From positions 1 to 36,018 of the forward strand of contig NZ_MASS01000046.1 of the NCBI RefSeq assembly GCF_001707885.1: a DNA stretch of 36,018 bases, given 5' to 3'. Source of the stretch: Desulfosporosinus cupriresistens. GTDB lineage: Bacteria; Bacillota; Desulfitobacteriia; Desulfitobacteriales; Desulfitobacteriaceae. The notes beneath the pieces were generated by a model. The model was given only the letters and a program-made list of their open reading frames with translations, was not told the DNA's origin and did no database searches. Of the stretch, positions 30,119-36,018 are shown piece after piece (the first letter of the stretch is position 1; each line of letters starts with the position of its first letter). The position numbers and the translations under genes are program-made.

Positions 30119-31810
30119 ATGTCTCTTTGGGAAGCTAAGGGGTTCTGGATGCGTGATAATATTCATTGGCCGAGACCGGTACACCCACTTTTTGTCTCTT
30201 ATGGACTCCTTCCTGTCGAAGTCGGGTCAGCTCGTGCTTATGAGGAGTGGTCTATACCTTCTCTTAAATATGCCTATCTTGTTCTCCATGGCTATGTTTT
30301 TCAACGTATTGAGCCCCTTGGGGGAGATACTCCGCCGATTATGGAGCGGTTTCCGTTTCTCTTTCATTTGTGGCGGATTAATCCGAAGTTCCGCAGCCGG
30401 GTCTTGGGCTTTGAACGGTTTCTTAAGGAAAAAAGGTTTGAAAGTCACGTCTATGCCTGGAGGGATGTATGGGAGCCGGAAGCCCAGATGCGTCTTGAGC
30501 GGATCCGAGATTTTGATCGTGCCAATGCGAGTTTCGAAGAACTGGCCAATCACCTTGATCAATGTTATGACTTTTTATGCTGGTCCTGGAATCCACATGT
30601 AAAAATTGTCATGTTTGGCATGTACATACGTGGGCGATGGGTGGAGGTATGTGAAAGACTTCTTAAATTAACAGACTTCGAAGCCTACGAATTGGTTCAG
30701 ATGAATGATCCTGTGGTCTTAAACACGACGAATCGTCTCTTAACCTTGGCACAGCGTGCTGCTGCAGACCCGATGGTTAGAGAAAGTTTGTCTTTACCTA
30801 GTGAAAAAGCACTTCAACTGCTATCCCATACTTGGTTTAAGGAAGAGCTCGATCAATTCTTAGAAACTGAAGGAGATCGGCCTGCAGATAGTTTCGAATT
30901 CACACCTACGTGGAGAGAAATGCCGGAGATCGTGGTTGGGATTATCAAAGGGTTAATGGACTCGGATGACTCTATGACCGAAGACTCTGATTTTCAAGCG
31001 TACCGGCTGCAGCGGATCAATGAACTTCGCAGTACTTTAACGGGAAAGGATCAAGAGGAATTCGACGCCTGGCTTGAATTAGCCGAGCAAGCTCAACCAT
31101 TAAGCGAAATCCATGACTACATTTTAATGACTGTTCCCCTTAGTCTTACGCGTTATACTGCAATTGAGGTTGGCAGAAGATTTGTTCAGAATCGTATTCT
31201 TGATAGTTCAGATGACACTTTATTCCTCTACCGCGAAGAATTACTCTCTGCCCTAAGAGGAAATTACAACCTTGCTAACTTAAAAGGACTGGTGGCCAAG
31301 AGGAAGGCTGAGCATACCAAAAATTTCTCGTTAGTGCCGCCCCAAACCATTGGAAAAATGCCCATCGAACCCCCTTGGGATGTTTTTCCCCCTCTTGTAG
31401 CGGAGGGGTTGAAGATTTTTGTGAAACAAACATCCCATCTTGAAGCGTATCAGGAAGCGTCGAGGGAGCTATCTCCAGAGGGAGAGTTGTTTGGTACCCC
31501 AGGTTCTCCAGGAGTTGCCGAAGGCCCCGTGCGCATTATTCATACGGCTGAGGAGTTTCACTTGGTTCAAGAAGGGGAGGTCTTAGTCTGTCCGTTTACT
31601 ACTCCGACTTGGACGGTATTATTTCCGCGTGTGGTGGCGTTAATCACCGATTCGGGTGGAGTATTGTCTCATGCAGCAATCGTTTCTCGAGAATACAGAC
31701 TTCCTTCGGTAGTCGGGACGATTAATGGGACAAAACTATTGCATAATGGGCAACGTGTCCGTGTGGACGGAGCCGCTGGAAAGCTTCAAGTCTTAGATGA
31801 GAATAGCTAA
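30119..31810 (+). CDS. PEP-utilising/rifampin-phosphotransferase-like protein with swivelling His domain
   Basis: The 563-aa product ends in the PEP-utilising mobile domain: GTPGSPGVAEGPVRIIHT, then SGGVLSHAAIVSREYRLP with phospho-acceptor His518 and the terminal VRVDGAAGKLQVL. The N-terminal ~450 residues are a large, Trp- and Arg-rich helical domain. It is comparable to the drug-binding part of rifampin phosphotransferase or the matching part of phenylphosphate synthase. The protein has no ATP-grasp domain; that is supplied by the next gene. GGGAGG lies 10 nt upstream of the ATG. The likely reaction is ATP-dependent phosphoryl transfer through His518 to a small hydroxylated substrate, which is unknown. 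Confidence 0.8.
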   Translation: MSLWEAKGFWMRDNIHWPRPVHPLFVSYGLLPVEVGSARAYEEWSIPSLKYAYLVLHGYVFQRIEPLGGDTPPIMERFPFLFHLWRINPKFRSRVLGFERFLKEKRFESHVYAWRDVWEPEAQMRLERIRDFDRANASFEELANHLDQCYDFLCWSWNPHVKIVMFGMYIRGRWVEVCERLLKLTDFEAYELVQMNDPVVLNTTNRLLTLAQRAAADPMVRESLSLPSEKALQLLSHTWFKEELDQFLETEGDRPADSFEFTPTWREMPEIVVGIIKGLMDSDDSMTEDSDFQAYRLQRINELRSTLTGKDQEEFDAWLELAEQAQPLSEIHDYILMTVPLSLTRYTAIEVGRRFVQNRILDSSDDTLFLYREELLSALRGNYNLANLKGLVAKRKAEHTKNFSLVPPQTIGKMPIEPPWDVFPPLVAEGLKIFVKQTSHLEAYQEASRELSPEGELFGTPGSPGVAEGPVRIIHTAEEFHLVQEGEVLVCPFTTPTWTVLFPRVVALITDSGGVLSHAAIVSREYRLPSVVGTINGTKLLHNGQRVRVDGAAGKLQVLDENS

Positions 31811-31854
31811 ATGGAAAAATATCCACGCAAAATAGTTAAATGGAGAATAATGCG

Positions 31855-32760
31855 ATGAAATATGTACGGTTACTTCAAGAATTAAAAAGAGAAGACCTAG
31901 CGTTAGCTGGCGGAAAAGGAGCTAATCTAGGCGTATTAGTGTTAGCAGGGATGAACGTACCCCAGGGCTTTGTTTTGACCGTTGAAGGATACCGTCGTTG
32001 CCTAACGAATATCCATTTACCGAAAATTAACGTCCATGACTTACCAACTTTAGAAGATGTAACTTCTAAGATTCAGAGGGAAATAGAAAATGCATACTTG
32101 CCTGATGAAGTAACGATAGAAGTCCTTGAAGCTTATCGAAGGATGGGTTGCCCTAAAGTTGCCGTACGTTCCTCGGCTACGGCTGAAGATCTACCCAGTG
32201 CCAGTTTTGCAGGTCAACAGGAAACTTATCTAAATATCCAAGGGGAAAGTGCAGTTTTTGAGGCCATAAAAAAATGCTGGGCTTCACTTTGGGCACCCCG
32301 AGCTGTGCAGTATCGTTCCTTACAAGGATTTGGAGAAAGTGACGTCGCTCTTGCTGTGGTCATTCAGGAAATGGCACCGCATGAGGTCTCGGGAGTGGTC
32401 TTTACAGTTAACCCTCTTTCCAATGACTCAAGTGAGCTGATCATTAATGCTGCACACGGTGTTGGGGAAGCTCTGGTTCAAGGAGAAATCATTCCTGATC
32501 AATGGCTTGCCAGACGTCCTGATGGTGCAGTGCTTAAATTTACTCCTGCTCCGAAGAAGGGCCAATCGCCCTCAGCCTTCATTCATACTGGGCGTCCTGC
32601 CCGAGGGTGTTTAACCTCCCAACAGGTTCGGGAGTTGGCTTGTCTATGTCTCCAGATCGAAAAGCATTTCCATGGAGTACCTCAAGATATCGAGTGGAGC
32701 TATGGCTTAGGGGAGTTTTACCTGCTTCAAAGCAGGCCCATTACGACACTTAAGCCATAG
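31855..32760 (+). CDS. ATP-grasp (PPDK N-terminal type) partner subunit
   Basis: The ATG at 31855 follows TGGAG by 9 nt; an in-frame ATG at 31840 has no site. The 301-aa product is the ATP-binding domain of PEP synthase/PPDK enzymes alone: LAGGKGANLGVLVLAGMNVP, VRSSATAEDLPSASFAGQQE, EVSGVVFTVNPLSNDSSELI, and IEWSYGLGEFYLLQSRPITT at the end. It lacks the mobile His domain and any PEP-binding barrel. Together with the preceding 563-aa protein it makes up one complete enzyme of ~860 aa in two chains and in permuted order. It would phosphorylate His518 of that partner using ATP. Confidence 0.87.
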   Translation: MKYVRLLQELKREDLALAGGKGANLGVLVLAGMNVPQGFVLTVEGYRRCLTNIHLPKINVHDLPTLEDVTSKIQREIENAYLPDEVTIEVLEAYRRMGCPKVAVRSSATAEDLPSASFAGQQETYLNIQGESAVFEAIKKCWASLWAPRAVQYRSLQGFGESDVALAVVIQEMAPHEVSGVVFTVNPLSNDSSELIINAAHGVGEALVQGEIIPDQWLARRPDGAVLKFTPAPKKGQSPSAFIHTGRPARGCLTSQQVRELACLCLQIEKHFHGVPQDIEWSYGLGEFYLLQSRPITTLKP

Positions 32761-32876
32761 TGATTCTAAGCGCAAAGTTCATTTATTTTTGATACCCCTT
32801 GTCAGCAAGCGGTTAATGATTTGTATTGCGTAAATAGCTCTTTTAACGTGTCAACGCACGTTGGCGTTACTTCATT

Positions 32877-33104
32877 GTGCGCGGGTTCTTGAAGGCTGAA
32901 ATATTGTTCGATAAACTTAGTCCTCTGTTTGAATTGACAGATCGATGTGAAAACATCAGGCTCAAGTCTGAAATGCTCATGGACATCACAAAAGTGTTTA
33001 CTGAGCTGGGCCACGCAAAGCGGGGCAATAGACTAGAATGGGGGATTATCATTCTTATCATAATCGAAATTGTTCTAGTAGTTATTTCAATGCTAATAAA
33101 ATAA
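32877..33104 (+). pseudogene. C-terminal fragment of a DUF155/RMD1-like membrane protein
   Basis: The frame encodes 75 residues: KAEILFDKLSPLFELTDRCE, MLMDITKVFTELGHAKRGNR, then LEWGIIILIIIEIVLVVISM, ending LIK. A helical part followed by a single C-terminal membrane anchor after RLEW is typical of RMD1/YagE (DUF155) proteins, which are normally ~250 aa or more. The start region lacks a ribosome-binding site and the N-terminal two thirds are missing. A 16-bp repeat (GCACGTTGGCGTTACT) lies just upstream at 32856. A copy of the last 27 bp occurs at 5506. Confidence 0.6.
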
Positions 33105-33167
33105 ACAGGTTACAGCAATACAACTAACATTCTTGACCTACAAAAACAGCAGTATGCAAAATTAGAC

Positions 33168-33201
33168 AAAAAAAGAACAGTCAACACTGTGTTCAAACTG
33201 T
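33168..33201 (-). terminator. Rho-independent terminator of the carD-like gene
   Basis: On the minus strand ACAGT and ACTGT (33197-33201 and 33077+100, i.e. 33177-33181) form an outer stem and AACA/TGTT (33083+100 and 33190-33193) an inner stem. Seven consecutive T follow (33168-33174 read as A on the plus strand). It lies 8 nt beyond the CarD gene stop. Confidence 0.65.
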
Positions 33202-33208
33202 CTCTTAC

Positions 33209-33697
33209 CTACAAGATTAATAGAACTTCATCTAACAGATGGTTTGCTTGTTCCTGAGCAATTCCTTTGACTTGCATAACCTCACTGATAAACATCCGAC
33301 GGGCACTGTTTAACATAGTCTTGTCTTCTGTTCCAAGCTTACGCTTTTGATTTTTTCGCATTAAATCCCGAATGATTTCAGTTCCTTTGTAAATATCGCC
33401 AGTTTTTATTTTGCTTTTATTAAGATCCCTGCAATAACGTCGGTCTTCATAGATACTTGGATCTGTATTTCCAATGTGGAAATCTGTGAGAACATTTTCT
33501 AAGATATCTGGCTCAACTATCTGACGGATACCTAGAGTCGTAGCTTTATCTATAGGAATCATAATTTGCATATTGATTTGAGGCATATTCAGTGTATAGA
33601 AAAGCTTGTTTTTTCCCAATACCTCTCTCTCTTCAATGGCTTCAATAACACCTACACCTAGCATTGGATAAAGAATCTTGTCGCCAATTTGAAACAT
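33209..33697 (-). CDS. CarD/CdnL-family transcription regulator
   Basis: The 162-aa protein starts MFQIGDKILYPMLGVGVIEA, the Tudor-like RNA-polymerase-interacting domain of the CarD_CdnL_TRCF family, which binds the beta subunit. The rest is helical (RRYCRDLNKSKIKTGDIYKG, then LGTEDKTMLNSARRMFISE), like the C-terminal domain that contacts promoter DNA. Length matches the family (~160). AGGAGGTGG precedes the ATG by about 6 nt. A terminator with a T7 tail follows. It stands alone, not in an operon. In related bacteria such proteins stabilise open complexes, often at rRNA and stress promoters. Confidence 0.92.
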   Translation of the reverse strand: MFQIGDKILYPMLGVGVIEAIEEREVLGKNKLFYTLNMPQINMQIMIPIDKATTLGIRQIVEPDILENVLTDFHIGNTDPSIYEDRRYCRDLNKSKIKTGDIYKGTEIIRDLMRKNQKRKLGTEDKTMLNSARRMFISEVMQVKGIAQEQANHLLDEVLLIL

Positions 33698-34505
33698 AAA
33701 TCCACCTCCTGAGTGAGTGATTATTATAAGTATAACATAGACTCATTTAGATAGCAAATATATATACTACCATATTGAATAAGTCCTTGTCAAGAATTCA
33801 AAATGGTTTTTTATTGTTTTCTCGAATATTCTTCCGCTGAGTACAGTACTTTTACAAAGCGACAAGAGACAAGAGACGAAGAGATGCACGTTGGCGTTAC
33901 TCTGGTCACAGTGTCGAGAGATATCTGAGACTTATCGGATTTTATTTTGCTCAGGTTAGTTTGGCAGAGGATCGGGTTGTTTATTTTTTTCTTACCATTT
34001 TTCTTGCTATAATATATGAATGCGGATCAAATCGTATAGTAAAAAAGGAAAGTGGGGACAGCAAGATAAAAACTGAAGTCGAATATAGATAACCGGAAAA
34101 TTTCATTAAAGATAAATATTAGGAGAACAGTTTTTCCCCCAACCTAAAGATAGGCCCTGAGTTATGAATTGGAAATATGAAGAGGGACGTATATTCTTAT
34201 AGTTTGGTTGAAAAGGCATAAAGAAATTGTACATGGTTATCCTTTTAAAGGATATGGATGATGATAAAGCCGTTGCCTGCAAAATTAATTCAAAACATTA
34301 AAGCGGTGCAATTGCCCTAAGTATGACATTCCGAAATGGTCGCTGGATCATTCTTGTGCTAACTGGGAAGAGATTGTAATAGGAGAGTATCTTCTATGTA
34401 GAAAAGAGGATGACAGTGTATTTTGAACGAGGAATCAGTTGCAAAGTAGATGAGGAAACATCATATTGGTTGTTGTTTAAAGGGAATAAAATTCTTCTTA
34501 TAAAT
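33698..34505. other. Gene-poor region with possible coding remnants
   Basis: No full gene is visible. The repeat GCACGTTGGCGTTACT recurs at 33886-33901. A stop-to-stop frame at 34289-34426 encodes about 45 residues with a Cys-rich start (KRCNCPKYDIPKWSLDHSC) and no ribosome-binding site. It may be a gene tail. A short start at 34164 (MNWKYEEGRIFL) also stops early. The IS element begins at 34506. Confidence 0.35.
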
Positions 34506-36018
34506 AACTCAACTTTCGCACCCCAGTTGTGCAAATAAAGCCCTAATATAACTGGGCAAATCACTAATCCAGTTGTGTAGTTGACTAAGCGATTCTTTGT
34601 TCTTGGGTTTGTTCGGTAGTAGATCGAGTACAAATGCCATCAATTGACGTAAGGCTGTTTTTAAGTCTAAATCCATTACCTCATCTGCAAAAAGGTAAAA
34701 CAATCCTCCCAGTGAACGTTCATCGTTATTTTGTCTACGCTCCCACTCAAGGATGAGATAACGAGTAAAGACTATTGTTGTGTGGCTAATCATCATATCG
34801 AATGACCGTCCTTGGAATTCGGTACCCAGTTTTAAGTGTGATTTAGCCACTTTGAAAAAGGTCTCGATACCCCAACGCATCCCATAAATCCTTATAATCT
34901 CAGCATTATCTAAGGCAATATCTGTTGTTAGAATTGCCAACCAATCTCTGCGGTTGTTCCGATTCTGGACGAAGACAATCTTAAGAGATAAACCTGTTAT
35001 GGTTTGAACACGAACTGAGCCCAGAATTTCCGCTTTATGGTTTTTAGGGATTTTAGCGTAAAGCTCACTTAGACTTAATGCATTTCCCTCGAAACAATAA
35101 CGTTGTTTAAGCTCTTTTACCATCCCAATGGTGTGAAGTCCCTTATCCATCAGTTTTTGTAGAAGTGGAGCATGAGTGAACCAACTATCCATCAGAACGT
35201 AATCTGCCGAGAATCCCGCATTGAGAGCTCTTTCAAGCATTTGGACGACGGCATCAGGTTTAGGATTCATCGCTTCCATGCGACGCTTATAACCAATGGA
35301 TCGTTTGTCCAAGTCCTCCCGCATTTCACAAAGACGGTTTTTAACCTTAGCCGAACTCATCAACGTGAAATCTATGGGTGCAAAGCTGTAGCCATCAGAC
35401 CAACCCAACGTGAGTAAGCTATAGCCACGGATAAAGCGACCAGAAACATGGTCAAAGATCCGGGCTAAGAGTTCAACCTTCTTACTCCTTTCTCGTCCCA
35501 TTACTGAATCATCGACGACAAAAACACGGATACGCTGTGCGGAGGTGAGTTTTTCAAATCGCCGAACAACCTTAAGACTGAGTAACTGATAGAAACGTCT
35601 CCAGTTATAACGGGATTCATTAAGAAACCGATAAACTACGTCTTTACCTGGAAGAGACTCTGCTCGGGTGCCTTCTAGTAAGCGGTACAAATTACGGCCT
35701 TGGAAAACTAACTGAAATATGATTTGGAAGACAGCGAAGCTTGAGATCCCATAGGATTTGCGAATTCCTGTTGTTCGAAGAAGTTGACTTAACTTAAGAG
35801 AAGAAAAAATTAAAGAAAGTTGATTTTGACGCTGTTCAGACAGAGAGTTGTGTTGTAACATTTAGATACGCACCTTTCTGGTTTGGATTTAATGGTTGTT
35901 TGGTCACTTCCATTTTACCAATTGGAAAGGTGTTTTTCTGTCAATAGACTAAAATATTTCGTCCTAACCTAGATACATACTGGGTTAGAGGTAACTTTCG
36001 CTATGCGAAAGTTGAGTT
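34506..36018 (-). mobile_element. IS4-family insertion sequence
   Basis: Perfect 15-bp terminal inverted repeats bound the element: AACTCAACTTTCGCA (34506-34520) and TGCGAAAGTTGAGTT (36004-36018). The length is 1513 bp if the right end is exactly at the window edge. The transposase stop codon lies within the left repeat. The right end also holds an internal hairpin, AACTTTCGC-TAT-GCGAAAGTT (35993-36013), which could block transcription coming in from outside. The target duplication cannot be checked because the right flank is not visible. Confidence 0.9.
34509..35861 (-). CDS. IS4-family DDE transposase
   Basis: The 450-aa transposase has all three acidic catalytic positions: Asp in VFVVDDSVMGRERSKK, Asp in YVLMDSWFTHAPLLQ, and Glu in the YREK signature, here YGMRWGIETFFKVAK with Y-2-R-3-E-6-K spacing exact. 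There is no frameshift or internal stop, so it may be active. The ATG follows AGAAAGG by about 11 nt. It cuts and rejoins the element at the terminal repeats described for the mobile element. Confidence 0.95.
   Translation of the reverse strand: MLQHNSLSEQRQNQLSLIFSSLKLSQLLRTTGIRKSYGISSFAVFQIIFQLVFQGRNLYRLLEGTRAESLPGKDVVYRFLNESRYNWRRFYQLLSLKVVRRFEKLTSAQRIRVFVVDDSVMGRERSKKVELLARIFDHVSGRFIRGYSLLTLGWSDGYSFAPIDFTLMSSAKVKNRLCEMREDLDKRSIGYKRRMEAMNPKPDAVVQMLERALNAGFSADYVLMDSWFTHAPLLQKLMDKGLHTIGMVKELKQRYCFEGNALSLSELYAKIPKNHKAEILGSVRVQTITGLSLKIVFVQNRNNRRDWLAILTTDIALDNAEIIRIYGMRWGIETFFKVAKSHLKLGTEFQGRSFDMMISHTTIVFTRYLILEWERRQNNDERSLGGLFYLFADEVMDLDLKTALRQLMAFVLDLLPNKPKNKESLSQLHNWISDLPSYIRALFAQLGCES

Noticed and set aside
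30099..30602. 167-codon frame overlapping the PEP-utilising protein
   Set aside because: It is a shifted frame of the 563-aa gene; the latter has the ribosome-binding site and family motifs.

Overview
The window looks like chromosome of a low-to-mid GC anaerobic member of the Bacillota, most like Desulfosporosinus or Desulfitobacterium. This is an inference from several signs: AGGAGG ribosome-binding sites, a T-box leader, a ykkC-type leader in front of ilvE, small bacterial ferredoxins next to persulfide-handling flavoproteins, and a CarD-type regulator. No rRNA gene or species marker is present to settle it.

Layout. 1-1411: array of 13 intact tRNA genes with encoded CCA ends, plus a decayed tRNA-Ile, a 24-nt tail of a lost tRNA-Val and a possible tRNA-Ser scar. 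1412-3077: strong hairpins, a 28-codon ORF, an ECF sigma factor and its probable membrane anti-sigma factor. 3096-5281: secD-secF. 5282-6014: gene debris, including a frameshifted MerR regulator. 6015-8663: an 882-aa Tet(M)-like ribosomal GTPase fused to a YacP/Rae1-like NYN nuclease domain. 8768-9655 (minus): phosphatidylserine decarboxylase. 9918-14524: a sulfur/redox block with two ferredoxins, a small coiled-coil protein, a CoA-disulfide reductase-rhodanese-TusA-DsrE fusion and a thioredoxin-reductase-like flavoprotein. Two sigma-A-type promoters there each carry a CsoR/CstR-like ATACCC-5-GGGTAT operator. 15242-17427 (minus): thrB and hom.

17547-24704 is a branched-chain amino acid operon: promoter, ykkC-family riboswitch (probably the ppGpp subtype), ilvE, remnant of a first ilvB, ilvN1, ilvB, ilvN2, ilvC, broken leuA, leuB. 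No leuC or leuD is present. 24748-28504 is a proline operon: T-box leader, proC, proB, proA. 28505-29307 has no gene but holds strong hairpins, degenerate repeats of about 43 bp and a terminator-like hairpin, so it may encode a structured RNA. 29492-32760 is a TetR regulator followed by a two-gene PEP-synthase/rifampin-phosphotransferase-like system. 32761-33697 holds a DUF155/RMD1-like gene tail and a CarD-family regulator (minus). 34506-36018 is a complete-looking IS4-family insertion sequence ending on the last base of the window.

A recurring theme is genes that have lost their middle or front while keeping recognisable ends (ilvB1, leuA, tRNA-Val, the DUF155 tails, the MerR and ArsR fragments), which suggests many small deletions in this lineage.
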